Notes: generated by a model not told the origin, from the letters alone. Numbered from the stretch's first letter, positions 49,229 through 57,868 are shown. The stretch is 64,000 nucleotides of DNA from Flavobacterium panici (GCF_903819335.1 NZ_CAIJDE010000048.1:20997-84996), one strand, 5' to 3'. Numbers and translations: made by a program.

Positions 49229-50713
49229 TTAGTTCTTTATAATTTTCATTGATTTGTTAATCGAACCATAAGAAACATTTACAATATAAACTCCAGTGGC
49301 TAATTTATCGCCAATTTTAATATCTTCGTTTGTAGAATAATCATTAGAAGAGAAACATACACTTCCTTTCATATCCACTATTTTTATAGATATAGGTTCT
49401 GTTGTAAAAGATTTTATATGAAGTGTAGACTCAACTTTAATAGGATTTGGATAAATCGTAAAAGAATCATTATCTGCTTTTGGATCATTTACGCCTAAGT
49501 TTCCTGAAGCTACATCAATATAATTAAAATTCATATCGCTTGATTTGAACTTAATTTTTAAATAAACTTCGCCTTTTGGCAATGTAACTCCGTTTACAAC
49601 TTTATCTGCATATGTTTGATATCCACCAGTTACAGGAAACGTTTCATCTGTTTTTACTACAACATCATTAACTAAAATGTCAAATTTCCCCGGAATAGTT
49701 GGCGAAGCAACTCTAAACGTTAAGTTATAAGTTCCTGCATTGGCAACATTAAGCATAAATTCGTTCCAGTCGCCGCTGTCTATAAAACATACATTTTGTC
49801 CTGTTCCAGAATCTGTTGTGTTTTGAAGTCCGGTTCCTTTTCTTCTGTAATGTTGATTGGCTGTAATTCTGCCCGGAACATTTAATTTTTTTGTTGTATA
49901 ACTAACATTAATATATTCTGTTCCTATTGGTTTTAAAACACCACTTGTTGGGCTCAACAATTGTCCTTCCTGCATATCTGTCCAGTCTGCCGGAACGCGG
50001 CCTGTAAACCAAGAATATCTGTAAATATCCGGATCGTTTTCAAAACTATTAAGGATTTGTTTCATAAAAGCAATTTTATCTGCTTCAGACTGAATAACTC
50101 GATTTGCAAATTCTGTCACCCAAACTGGGCGGTTATACTTTTTTAAAAGACTTGTTACGCCAATAACAGAGCCAGCTGTATTATCATAAGTATGAAAAGC
50201 AATATAATCGACTTTACAATCAGGGCACAAAAGAAAAAATTGATCGTGCCATGCAGTAGGACTGCTGTAACCGCCATAATTATCAGGCCCATTAAAAGCC
50301 GGTGATGCGCTTACGATTTCTAAGTTTTTTGCAGCAGCAACTTTTTCTACGTTTACCCATGCATTTACAGCTTCCTGAGGAGTTAAACGAGCACCATCAT
50401 TAAAGTTAGGTTCGTTAAAAGCTAATAAATATTTAGCACCTGGTTTAATTTTATTTATAAAATTTTGTACTTCAGCATCGCTTAATTTTCCCCAAATCAT
50501 TGGAACATATTCAACTCCAAGAGTTGCATAATTCGCATTAACGTCATTTTCAGGAAGTGATCCCCAATTGTACCACCAGGAAATCCCCGGTTTAAGTGCT
50601 AATAAATCAGCCGTTGAATTATTTCCATAAGCAATTCCGCGTTTCGGACTCTGGGCAAATGCTGTAATAGAAACGGTTATTAACAAAAATGTAAAAAGTA
50701 ACTTTTTAATCAT
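49229..50713 (-). CDS. Secreted GH128-like beta-glucanase with CBM and T9SS sorting domain
   Basis: 494 residues. A signal peptide ends AFAQ. The catalytic domain (about 25-270) matches the asl1-like/GH128 family: GISWWYNWG, LLAFNEPNF with E101 (likely acid/base) and PVWVTEFANRV with E201 (likely nucleophile). GH128 enzymes cut beta-1,3-glucans. A CBM6-like module (about 290-405; DWNEFMLNVANAGTYNLTFRVAS) follows. The last about 80 residues (IYPNPIKVESTLHI ... GVYIVNVSYGSINKSMKIIKN) form a type A T9SS sorting domain, so it is exported to the surface or medium. Confidence 0.87.
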   Translation of the reverse strand: MIKKLLFTFLLITVSITAFAQSPKRGIAYGNNSTADLLALKPGISWWYNWGSLPENDVNANYATLGVEYVPMIWGKLSDAEVQNFINKIKPGAKYLLAFNEPNFNDGARLTPQEAVNAWVNVEKVAAAKNLEIVSASPAFNGPDNYGGYSSPTAWHDQFFLLCPDCKVDYIAFHTYDNTAGSVIGVTSLLKKYNRPVWVTEFANRVIQSEADKIAFMKQILNSFENDPDIYRYSWFTGRVPADWTDMQEGQLLSPTSGVLKPIGTEYINVSYTTKKLNVPGRITANQHYRRKGTGLQNTTDSGTGQNVCFIDSGDWNEFMLNVANAGTYNLTFRVASPTIPGKFDILVNDVVVKTDETFPVTGGYQTYADKVVNGVTLPKGEVYLKIKFKSSDMNFNYIDVASGNLGVNDPKADNDSFTIYPNPIKVESTLHIKSFTTEPISIKIVDMKGSVCFSSNDYSTNEDIKIGDKLATGVYIVNVSYGSINKSMKIIKN

Positions 50714-50872
50714 GATTAAAATTTTGGTAAGGTTTTTTTATTCGATTTAGTTAACTTCAAATTTATGTGGTTTGTGTAGTTTTTAAGTCAAAAAAAAATA
50801 TTACAAAAACCCATCAAAATATATTTCAACACCTTTGTAAATCTTATATGCAAGATTTACAGTTTTGACGAT

Positions 50873-50917
50873 AAAAGAAAATCCAAAAAGTAACGACTGC
50901 TTTTTGGATTTTCTTTT
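50873..50917. terminator. Hairpin terminator after the acyltransferase gene
   Basis: Perfect 18-bp arms around ATCCAAAAAG / CTTTTTGGAT (50873-50890 and 50900-50917), directly after the minus-strand acyltransferase stop. Confidence 0.8.
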
Positions 50918-50922
50918 GTAAA

Positions 50923-51798
50923 TTATTTAGTAACTCTATGTTTCCATCTTTTGTGTGTCCAAAGATAAAATTCAGGAGCTTCAAGAATTTGTTTTTCTAC
51001 TTCTTTCAGGTATTTCTCTGTAATGTCAAAATTTTTATAATCATGCGGATTATCGGCAATGGTTAAAAAAGTAGCTTCATAATAACCTCTTGAAACCTTT
51101 TTTACTTTTACCATTATGACACTTAAATCATATTTTTTTGCCAGCATTTCGGCTCCTGTATGCACGGGAACTTCAATACCCATAAATTTCATCGAATGAA
51201 AAATTCTGTCGAGTTTAGGCGATTGATCACTTGCAAGTCCGTACATACTTAGTTTTCCGTCACGCTGATTTTGGGCCATTGTTGGAATCGCTTTTCTTGT
51301 TTCAACTAATTCGGTATTGTATTTGGAACGAATTTTTCTAATCAATTTGTCAAAATAAGGATTAGCAATTTTTTTATATACTGCAATTCCCTGAAAACCC
51401 AGTTTTGGATTAATAGTTAAAAGCCATTCATAACTTGCATAATGTGAAGCAACAAGAATTACACTTTTACCTCGTCTTGCATAATCCTGAACTAATTCAA
51501 TATTGGTTACATGGAATCGCTTTTCCATTTCTTCGGGTGTGATGCTCAATGTTTTTACCATCTCTAAAAACATATCACACATATGGTGATAGAATTTTTT
51601 CTCAATGACTTTTCTTTCAGCTTTGCTTAAATTAGGAAAAGTAAGCGCCAGGTTTTCGCGTACTACACTTTTACGATATCTAATAACTCTGTAAACTAAA
51701 AAGTATACAAAATCTGAAAACAAATAAAATAAGCGAAATGGGAGTATAGAGATTAGCCAAAGTAAAGGGAAGGCTATTATATAAACAATAAATTGCAT
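50923..51798 (-). CDS. LpxL/HtrB-like lipid A acyltransferase
   Basis: 291 residues. An N-terminal membrane helix (about 4-30) is followed by FYLFSDFVYFLVYRVIRYRKSVVRENLALTFP. The catalytic HxxxxE motif is VASHYASYEWLL, and the conserved GLASDQSPK and FMGIEVPVHTGAEMLAKKYD follow. It ends in YLWTHKRWKHR, the usual ending for this family. It should add a secondary acyl chain to lipid A at the inner membrane. Confidence 0.9.
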   Translation of the reverse strand: MQFIVYIIAFPLLWLISILPFRLFYLFSDFVYFLVYRVIRYRKSVVRENLALTFPNLSKAERKVIEKKFYHHMCDMFLEMVKTLSITPEEMEKRFHVTNIELVQDYARRGKSVILVASHYASYEWLLTINPKLGFQGIAVYKKIANPYFDKLIRKIRSKYNTELVETRKAIPTMAQNQRDGKLSMYGLASDQSPKLDRIFHSMKFMGIEVPVHTGAEMLAKKYDLSVIMVKVKKVSRGYYEATFLTIADNPHDYKNFDITEKYLKEVEKQILEAPEFYLWTHKRWKHRVTK

Positions 51799-51911
51799 CT
51801 AAAATTTTTTTCTACAAATATAATGTAAAAATGAATAAGCTCGATATTTTGGATTCTGATCAACTTATGTTTGATATTGTTTATCTTTACCCTTCACATT
51901 AAATATTATTT

Positions 51912-52550
51912 ATGAATACCATTTTAATTGGAATTATAGTGGCCAATGTACTGATTAGTTATAAAGGTTTTAATGATCTTTATTTTTTTAGAAAATACGA
52001 ATTTCATGTTGGGAGTATACGTGCAGGAGAACAAATCAGAATGCTTTCGTCTGGTTTTTTGCATGTAGATATTATACATTTGGTTTTTAATATGTATACA
52101 CTTTGGATGTTTGCACCGGTGGTTATAGACTGGATGGGAACTTTTTCTTTTGTTCTGGTTTATTTTGGAAGTTTAATTTTCGGAAGTCTTCTTACCATGA
52201 TCTTTCATAAAAATGATTACAGCTATCGTGCTGTTGGAGCTTCTGGAGCCGTGACCGGGGTTTTATACTCTTCAATTTTACTTCATCCTGATATGACACT
52301 TGGAATTTTTGGTATAATTCCAATTCCCGCTTATCTTTTCGGAATTTTATATTTATTATATTCTATTTACGGAATGAAAGCAAAAAATGATAATATTGGA
52401 CATACAGCTCATTTTGGAGGCGCAATTGGCGGATACTTAATTACTTTGATAAAAGAGCCTTCATTAGTTTATGATAATACTTTCATCGTTGTTTTACTTT
52501 TAGTCCCAATTTTAATTCTTTTCGGCATGGCTAAATTGGGAAAATTATAA
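51912..52550 (+). CDS. Rhomboid-family intramembrane protease
   Basis: 212 residues, about six transmembrane segments. The conserved HLVFNMYTLW segment, the catalytic serine in AVGASGAVTGVLYS (S111) and the catalytic histidine in HTAHFGGAIGG (H167) are all present, so it should be active. It cuts membrane proteins within the bilayer. The partner protein is not evident from neighbours. Confidence 0.92.
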   Translation: MNTILIGIIVANVLISYKGFNDLYFFRKYEFHVGSIRAGEQIRMLSSGFLHVDIIHLVFNMYTLWMFAPVVIDWMGTFSFVLVYFGSLIFGSLLTMIFHKNDYSYRAVGASGAVTGVLYSSILLHPDMTLGIFGIIPIPAYLFGILYLLYSIYGMKAKNDNIGHTAHFGGAIGGYLITLIKEPSLVYDNTFIVVLLLVPILILFGMAKLGKL

Positions 52551-52602
52551 TGCTGGCATAACTTTTGAAATGCTTTAATCAATAACTTAAAATATCACAG
52601 AA

Positions 52603-53292
52603 ATGAGAAAACTAGTATTATTTTTAACAATCATGTTTATGACTATGTCTTACGGCCAGGAAACCAAACAAATTCCTCAAATTAATGTAAATGGGGAAGG
52701 AAAAGTAAAAGTAGCACCTGATCAGGTTTGTATTTCAGCTACGGTTGAAACAAAAGGGAATAATGCTAAAGATGTCAAAAAGCAAAATGACGAAAAAATG
52801 GATGCGGTTTTAAAATTCATCAAAAAAATGAATCTTCCAACTGCAGATTTCAAAACAAAGCAAGTAGCACTTAATCCGCAATACGATTACGAGAAAAAGA
52901 AAACAAGCTACAATGCGACACAAACTGTAGAAATCGTTTTAAAAGATTTATCTAAATATGATGAATTGATGGAAGGTTTGGTTCAACAAGGAATTAATCG
53001 TATTGACAGAGTTTCTTTTGAATCTTCTAAATTAACATCATTACAGTCTGAAGCCAGAAAATTAGCGATGAAAGATGCTAAAGCAAAAGCAGAAGATTAC
53101 GTTTCAGTTTTAGGTCAAAAAGTAGGTAAAGCATATGTTATTTCAGATAACTCACAAATTTATCACCCGCAGCCAATGTACGCAGCTATGAAGTCAATGG
53201 CTGCTGATAATGCAGGTGCTGAAAACGAAACATTAGCAGTTGGTGAAATCGAAATTACAGCAAATGTTAGTGTAAGTTTTATTTTGGACTAA
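52603..53292 (+). CDS. SIMPL (DUF541) secreted protein
   Basis: 229 residues. A signal peptide ends MSYGQ. The rest is a SIMPL domain: INVNGEGKVKVAPDQVCISATVETKGNNAKDVKKQNDEKMDAVLKFIKKM, then RIDRVSFESSKLTSLQSEARKLAMKDAKAKAEDYVSVLGQKVGK and a final strand GEIEITANVSVSFILD. Family members such as E. coli YggE are periplasmic and linked to oxidative stress, with unknown biochemistry. It lies 52 nt after the rhomboid gene. Confidence 0.9.
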   Translation: MRKLVLFLTIMFMTMSYGQETKQIPQINVNGEGKVKVAPDQVCISATVETKGNNAKDVKKQNDEKMDAVLKFIKKMNLPTADFKTKQVALNPQYDYEKKKTSYNATQTVEIVLKDLSKYDELMEGLVQQGINRIDRVSFESSKLTSLQSEARKLAMKDAKAKAEDYVSVLGQKVGKAYVISDNSQIYHPQPMYAAMKSMAADNAGAENETLAVGEIEITANVSVSFILD

Positions 53293-53313
53293 ATAGTTTA
53301 AATTCTAAATAAT

Positions 53314-53355
53314 AAAAATCCAAATTCCAATTTTACGATTGGGATTTGGATTTTT
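53314..53355. terminator. Hairpin terminator after the SIMPL gene
   Basis: Seventeen-bp arms with one G-T pair, based on AAATCCAAATTCCAA and its complement, followed by a T run. It is related to the hairpin at 26321-26361. Confidence 0.8.
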
Positions 53356-53381
53356 TTTTTATCAATGACGATTAATCTTTC

Positions 53382-53389
53382 TAACTTTG
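53382..53389 (+). promoter_or_regulatory. TAnnTTTG promoter of the second Crp/Fnr gene
   Basis: TAACTTTG, perfect match, 22 nt before ATG 53412. Confidence 0.5.
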
Positions 53390-53411
53390 ATAAAGTTAAA
53401 ATATACTGAAA

Positions 53412-54008
53412 ATGCTAAAAGAAGATTGTAATAATATGCTGGAACAGTTTTGTAATCATTTAGATCTTTTTCATGAAATTTCTTTAGAAGATAAAAATAG
53501 TATTGCGCAATATTTAGAATATAGATCTGTAAAAGAAGGAGAGATTTTAATTGAAGAAAATAAAATTGCCAATGAAATCTTTTTTGTCTGCAATGGCGTA
53601 TTGAAAATTGCGAGCGTTAGCGATAAAGGAAATGATGTTATTCATTTCTTTTTCGGCGAAAATCACTTTTGCACTATTTTGAAAAGTTTTACCGAAAATA
53701 TAGTTTCTCAAGATATTGTTCAGGCTGCTTGTAACTCAGAAATAATTGTTTTGGAAAGAAGTAAATTAGAGTCTTTAATTAAAGATTTACCTTATTTTAA
53801 ACCAATGCTCGATTCTATTTTTCAACAAGCGCTGCTTAATAAAGTAGAATTGCGTAATTTTTATCTTGGTACAGATGCAACATCCCGTTATCAAAAATTT
53901 ATTGAGCGACAACCCAATATTGCCTACAGAGTATCACAAACTGATATTGCTTCTTATCTCGGCATTGCCAAACAATCCTTAAGCAGAATTAAAAAGAATG
54001 CATTCTAA
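53412..54008 (+). CDS. Crp/Fnr-family transcriptional regulator
   Basis: 198 residues. A cyclic-nucleotide-binding-like domain (about 15-125; KEGEILIEENKIANEIFFVCNGVLKIASVSDKGNDVIHFFFGENHF) and a C-terminal winged helix (QTDIASYLGIAKQSLSRIKKNAF). No FNR-type cysteine cluster is seen at the N-terminus apart from C6 and C14, so oxygen sensing by an iron-sulfur cluster is unlikely. The effector is unknown. The next gene, an SDR, has a perfect palindrome at class II distance from its promoter and is the probable target. Confidence 0.88.
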   Translation: MLKEDCNNMLEQFCNHLDLFHEISLEDKNSIAQYLEYRSVKEGEILIEENKIANEIFFVCNGVLKIASVSDKGNDVIHFFFGENHFCTILKSFTENIVSQDIVQAACNSEIIVLERSKLESLIKDLPYFKPMLDSIFQQALLNKVELRNFYLGTDATSRYQKFIERQPNIAYRVSQTDIASYLGIAKQSLSRIKKNAF

Positions 54009-54016
54009 ATTTGCTT

Positions 54017-54061
54017 TTTAACATTTGTTAAATCCATTCCGTAAGTGACTTTCTACTTTTG
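54017..54061 (+). promoter_or_regulatory. Crp/Fnr-type operator plus TAnnTTTG promoter of the SDR gene
   Basis: The perfect palindrome TTTAACATTTGTTAAA (54017-54032) is centred at 54024.5 and has the TTAAC-N4-GTTAA geometry of Fnr-type sites. The -7 element TACTTTTG is at 54054-54061. The centre is 36.5 bp from the final G of the -7 element, the same spacing as at 11317-11361. Confidence 0.65.
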
Positions 54062-54100
54062 TTCGACTAAAAAATAGTGAATAATAGTAAACAAGAAACA

Positions 54101-54823
54101 ATGGAAAATCTAAAAGGCAAAAAAGTAGTTATAATAGGCGGAAGTGCCGGAATTGGTTTGGCAACTGCAAAATCAATCGCACAAAAAGGAGCAAATATAA
54201 TAATTGCGTCTAGTAATCAACAGCGTATAGACAAAGCTTTGCAGGAAATAAAAGGTCAGGCAAGTGGATATGTTATTGATGTGACTGATGAATTGCAAGT
54301 CAAAAGTTTTTTTGAAAAAATTGGCCCATTTGATCATTTGATTTTTACTGCGGGTGAAAATATTATGCTTTCAAATGTGGAAGATACTGCTTTAGAAACA
54401 GCTAAAAATTATTTTAATATTCGTTATTGGGGCGCTTTTACAGCCGTAAAATATGCAGCGCCATTTATCAATTCTACAGGTTCAATTGTACTAACCAGCG
54501 GAATTGCAAGCAACAGACCTAATAAAGGCTGGGCTTTAGGCGCCAGTATTTGTGCAGCTATGGAAGGTTTTTCAAGAGCATTAGCAATGGAATTAGCACC
54601 AATAAGAGTTAATATTGTTTCGCCTGGAGTAGTAAAAACAGAACTTTGGGGCGGTATGTCTGAGAATGAAAGAAATGAAATGTATACTAATATTGGAAAC
54701 GCTTTGCCTGTAAAAAGAGTAGGTGAGGCCGAAGATGTTGCTAAAACATTTGTGTATTTACTGGAACAGGAATACGGCACTGGACAGACTTTAATTATTG
54801 ATGGAGGAACTTCATTAGTATAA
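54101..54823 (+). CDS. Short-chain dehydrogenase/reductase
   Basis: 240 residues from ATG 54101 (MENLKGKKVVIIGGSAGIGLATA). A GTG at 54077 would add an unlikely N-terminus. The Rossmann NAD(P) motif is GGSAGIGLA, with the segment LIFTAGENI. The usual YxxxK is not in its normal form: the region reads IVLTSGIASNRPNKGWALGASICAAMEGFSRALAMELAPI, where the tyrosine and lysine are replaced (ALGASICAAMEG). The serine of LTSG is kept. Such divergent SDRs are known, but classical catalysis is doubtful. The C-terminal IVSPGVVKTELWG and GTGQTLIIDGGTSLV are typical. Confidence 0.85.
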   Translation: MENLKGKKVVIIGGSAGIGLATAKSIAQKGANIIIASSNQQRIDKALQEIKGQASGYVIDVTDELQVKSFFEKIGPFDHLIFTAGENIMLSNVEDTALETAKNYFNIRYWGAFTAVKYAAPFINSTGSIVLTSGIASNRPNKGWALGASICAAMEGFSRALAMELAPIRVNIVSPGVVKTELWGGMSENERNEMYTNIGNALPVKRVGEAEDVAKTFVYLLEQEYGTGQTLIIDGGTSLV

Positions 54824-54848
54824 ATTCAATCAAAATCAATTATAAGAT

Positions 54849-54882
54849 AAAGGAGCCAATGAATATTTTCAAAGGCTCCTTT
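54849..54882. terminator. Bidirectional terminator
   Basis: Perfect 9-bp arms AAAGGAGCC / GGCTCCTTT with a 16-nt loop between the convergent SDR and small acidic protein genes. Confidence 0.65.
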
Positions 54883-54904
54883 ACCAATATTTATGCATCC
54901 ACTT

Positions 54905-55174
54905 TCAGCTTTGCATTAAAAAAGTTTCAGGTTCAGAATCATCTTCATTCTCCAGTTCTTCCCAGTCATTTTCGTCGTATTCAGATTCCATATCATCATC
55001 TAGGAATTCATCTTCAAGATCATCCAGTTCAAGATTGAAATGCTTATGCGATGTTAATGTGTTCGAAAGATTTCCTTGCAGATAATCATCATAATTTAAA
55101 AGCAGCTGCTCTTCGTAAGAAGTCATGTCGCCTGTAGATTCTTCTGGTATATAATAGTAATCGTCAAAAATCAT
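54905..55174 (-). CDS. Small acidic protein, unknown function
   Basis: 89 residues. Extremely acidic (DDLEDEFLDDDMESEYDENDWEELENEDD), with a tyrosine-rich start MIFDDYYYIPEE. No transmembrane segment or signal peptide is seen. No function can be read from the sequence. The gene has good coding character and stands alone. Confidence 0.6.
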   Translation of the reverse strand: MIFDDYYYIPEESTGDMTSYEEQLLLNYDDYLQGNLSNTLTSHKHFNLELDDLEDEFLDDDMESEYDENDWEELENEDDSEPETFLMQS

Positions 55175-55323
55175 AATAGAGAGGTTTAAATTTATAGTTT
55201 AAGCTTTATCTAACTTTTCAATTAGCATAACTTAAAATTAAATTTTTTTACTGCTATTTATTTTATACAATTTTGAGAATGAGTTACTAAATTCTCATCT
55301 TACTATTTGTAAATTAATTTTTA

Positions 55324-55974
55324 TTACTCTTTCCATGGAGAATGCAAAATACAGTCGCAAAAATTCTTGCGATGAAAATTCGGAATCATGTAAGCACAGA
55401 CATCAGCTTTTATGTTCCCAAAAGTAGTTTCTGTTTTGTGTTCAAATCCGCTGAAAAAAGTTGGAATAATTTTATTCTTAAAATCATCACGTGGGAAAGC
55501 GTCCAGAATTTCAATCCTGTTTTGATCGCTTAAATGTTCATATCCTTCGCCCATAACATCCAGACCAACTCCAGAATACATAAGCGCGACTTCTGGTTCT
55601 TTATGTTCTGCAATACCAATTGTAGTATGCAGTGCGATAGTATCCCAAACCAATTGCAGTGACTCTTTTGGTAAATTATGGCTTTTGAGGAAATCTCTTG
55701 CCGCATTGGCACCGTCTACTTCAAAACGAAGATCTGTACTGCTGTAATGTTTCGTTAAACCCAAATCGTGAAAAGCGGAAGCCACATACAATAATTCTTC
55801 ATCATATTTAAGTTGTTTTCTTTTTCCGTTTAAAGAAGAAAACAGAAATACACGCAAAGAATGATTGTAGATAAATTCTGTACCGTGTTCTAATAAAAGT
55901 TCTGTAGCCTGCTGTGCAATAGAACTATCCGGAATAATTATTCCTGCAACTGTTTTTAGTTTGTTTACTGACAT
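55324..55974 (-). CDS. HD-domain metal-dependent hydrolase
   Basis: 216 residues. The HD motif is ASAFHDLGLTKHY (H69-D70), with H38 (NHSLRVFLF) and the later histidine in TIALHTTIG as further ligands. This resembles the cyanamide-hydratase-like HD family. The C-terminal part holds GVGLDVMGEGYEHLSDQNR. The substrate is unknown. It lies 99 nt downstream of an AraC regulator on the same strand. Its own promoter has three TTGAC repeats, so it is the probable regulated target. Confidence 0.85.
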   Translation of the reverse strand: MSVNKLKTVAGIIIPDSSIAQQATELLLEHGTEFIYNHSLRVFLFSSLNGKRKQLKYDEELLYVASAFHDLGLTKHYSSTDLRFEVDGANAARDFLKSHNLPKESLQLVWDTIALHTTIGIAEHKEPEVALMYSGVGLDVMGEGYEHLSDQNRIEILDAFPRDDFKNKIIPTFFSGFEHKTETTFGNIKADVCAYMIPNFHRKNFCDCILHSPWKE

Positions 55975-55990
55975 GATAATTTGTTTTTTT

Positions 55991-56048
55991 CAAAGGTATC
56001 GTGAGAAACTTGTTTGAGGAATGTCAAATTACGTCAAGCGCATGTCAA
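55991..56048 (-). promoter_or_regulatory. Promoter of the HD gene with triple TTGAC repeat
   Basis: On the minus strand, TTGAC lies at 56048-56044, 56037-56033 and 56027-56023 (steps of 11 and 10 bp), and the -7 element TACCTTTG at 55998-55991. The repeats end 24 nt upstream of the -7 element, the position of an activator. AraC-type proteins bind such direct repeats, and one is encoded just upstream. Confidence 0.55.
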
Positions 56049-56073
56049 AAATTACAGGATTATTATTAAGGAG

Positions 56074-56931
56074 TTAATTTCCGATATTTAAAAAAAGTAA
56101 TCTGTATTCATGAGGAGAAACCTGAGCATTCTTTTTAAAGAAATGACTGAATTGCTCTGCAGTAGTAAAATTGAGTTGAAAAGCAATTTCTTTTACTGGG
56201 TTAGAAGTAAACTGCAGCGCTCTTTTGGCTTCGGCAAGAATTTGTCCGTTTATTAATTCTTTTGCGCCTCTGTTACTGCAGCGTTTGCATAAATCTGTTA
56301 GCTTTCGTGCCGAAATTCCTAAAAGATCTGCATAATCTGCCACTTCTCGGGACGTTTTATAGTTCTTGCTGATTAATTCTAAAAACTGTGCATAGGTTTG
56401 ATTTTCGTAACTGTCAAATCCTTTTGAGAGAGAATGATTTACGTTTGCAATTTTAATCATTATAATTTTTAGATATGCAGCCAAAGCATCTAATTGATTG
56501 ATGTATTCCTCTTTTTGATATTCATACCATAAAGATTTAAAAATTGAAATAAGTTCAATATTGTCCTGATGATTTAACGGAATGGTTTGATTGGCAGAAG
56601 CATTATTAAACAAAACAGCTTTACAGTTGTTGGCGCTGGAAGGCGTTCTTTCCCAAAAACAATCGCCAAAACTAAGTTCGTATCCAGTAAATTTTGTTTC
56701 AGCATTAAAACTTATAAATTGTCCTTTTGCGATTAAAAATAATTGTAAAGATGAAATTTGAAAAACCTGATCGTCTATAATTATTTCTCCTTTGCCGGAT
56801 TCAATTAGTAAGATTCGGTTATAAACAAGTCTGTACGTTGATTTTTGCTCGTATTTCTTGTCTTCAAGAAAGCGTATCGAGAATGAATTTTTAATCTCTT
56901 CTTCTACAACCAAATTTGATATAGAAAGCAT
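56074..56931 (-). CDS. AraC-family transcriptional regulator
   Basis: 285 residues. A cupin-like N-terminal sensing domain (about 20-130; ILLIESGKGEIIIDDQVFQISSLQLFLIAKGQFISF) is followed by two helix-turn-helix units at about 180-280. The second has the AraC signature PVKEIAFQLNFTTAEQFSHFFKKNAQVSPHEYRL. The ligand is unknown. Likely target: the HD hydrolase gene immediately downstream. Confidence 0.92.
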   Translation of the reverse strand: MLSISNLVVEEEIKNSFSIRFLEDKKYEQKSTYRLVYNRILLIESGKGEIIIDDQVFQISSLQLFLIAKGQFISFNAETKFTGYELSFGDCFWERTPSSANNCKAVLFNNASANQTIPLNHQDNIELISIFKSLWYEYQKEEYINQLDALAAYLKIIMIKIANVNHSLSKGFDSYENQTYAQFLELISKNYKTSREVADYADLLGISARKLTDLCKRCSNRGAKELINGQILAEAKRALQFTSNPVKEIAFQLNFTTAEQFSHFFKKNAQVSPHEYRLLFLNIGN

Positions 56932-56964
56932 AATTTTTGACAGAATTGTTTATGAAAGTGATAA

Positions 56965-56972
56965 CAAAGATA
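56965..56972 (-). promoter_or_regulatory. TAnnTTTG promoter of the AraC gene
   Basis: TATCTTTG on the minus strand, perfect match, 33 nt before ATG 56931. Confidence 0.45.
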
Positions 56973-56985
56973 GTTAGAAAAACCA

Positions 56986-57032
56986 ACAACTTCGATGTGT
57001 TATTAGTATATAATAAACAATATCGAAGTTGT
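56986..57032 (-). terminator. Hairpin terminator after the lyase-like lipoprotein gene
   Basis: Eleven-bp arms ACAACTTCGAT / ATCGAAGTTGT (56986-56996 and 57022-57032), with partial inner pairing TGTTATTA / TAATAAACA. A T-rich stretch follows on the minus strand. Confidence 0.65.
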
Positions 57033-57076
57033 GATTTTTATTTATTCCGGCTAAAATGTTTTAAACCGTATAAGTA

Positions 57077-57868
57077 TTATAGAGCATCCCAAGATGCACT
57101 TGGATAATAAATAGAACTTGTTACCGGAGCTTTCCAATATTCCTGACTACCACCACGGAAAGTGTGTAAACTTACTGCATTAACATTTCGTTTTGCATCG
57201 TTAGTCACCCAGCGAATAGTTTGATTCAATATCTCTGTACCATTTACATAATATTTTACGTATCCGTTTGTACTTGATCCAGTATTTAGCTTAACTGATA
57301 TTTGACAGTTATATGTAACGTTTTCCTGGATATAGTATTTTTTTCCAAAATCATTACCAAATTGTCCCGGCTGATCTTTGTAATAAACGTAAGGCTGCAA
57401 ATAAGCTCCGCTTCCTTTAGCAGAATTTGATCCATTTGGGCAATACCACATAAATCTGGCACTTCCGCCATTACCATCCCATCCCGGATCTCCGCCAGTA
57501 TTCTGGTCACCAATTAGGATACCATATCCGCATTTTCCGCCTCGGCTCCAATAAAATCCAGAATTAAATCTCATCTGGAACCAAACGGTATAAACACCCG
57601 TTGACCAAACACCATATGATGTACATAAACCACCCGGACACGATAGTGTATTGGTTTGTAATGTAATCGTTCTGGCTCCGGCGCTGCCTGCTAATGCTTC
57701 AGCAAGAGGATCTGCCGCTGCAGTGCTTGAAGAAACTTCTTTGTTATTGGTTTGCTGTACGTCTTTGTTCACGCTTTGCGGTTCATTTAAATCTTGCTCC
57801 TTGTCGCAGGAATTAAATACTAATACTGTAATAAATAGGAAACTTGTTAATTTTAGGAATTTTTTCAT
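57077..57868 (-). CDS. Lipoprotein with a polysaccharide-lyase-like (PL14/PL20-type) fold
   Basis: 263 residues. A lipoprotein signal ends in FNSC with C21, followed by a flexible Asp/Asn/Ser-rich linker. The domain (about 68-263) reads VYTVWFQMRFNSGFYWSRGGKCGYGILIG, GWDGNGGSARFMWYCPNG, AYLQPYVYYKDQPGQFGNDFG, ISVKLNTGSSTNGYVKYYVNGTEIL and FRGGSQEYWKAP. This is the beta-jelly-roll pattern of glucuronan or alginate lyases of the PL14/PL20 type. It is expected on the outer membrane. It lies next to a SusC/SusD pair, probably as the cutting enzyme of the locus. The exact substrate is not readable. Confidence 0.72.
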   Translation of the reverse strand: MKKFLKLTSFLFITVLVFNSCDKEQDLNEPQSVNKDVQQTNNKEVSSSTAAADPLAEALAGSAGARTITLQTNTLSCPGGLCTSYGVWSTGVYTVWFQMRFNSGFYWSRGGKCGYGILIGDQNTGGDPGWDGNGGSARFMWYCPNGSNSAKGSGAYLQPYVYYKDQPGQFGNDFGKKYYIQENVTYNCQISVKLNTGSSTNGYVKYYVNGTEILNQTIRWVTNDAKRNVNAVSLHTFRGGSQEYWKAPVTSSIYYPSASWDAL

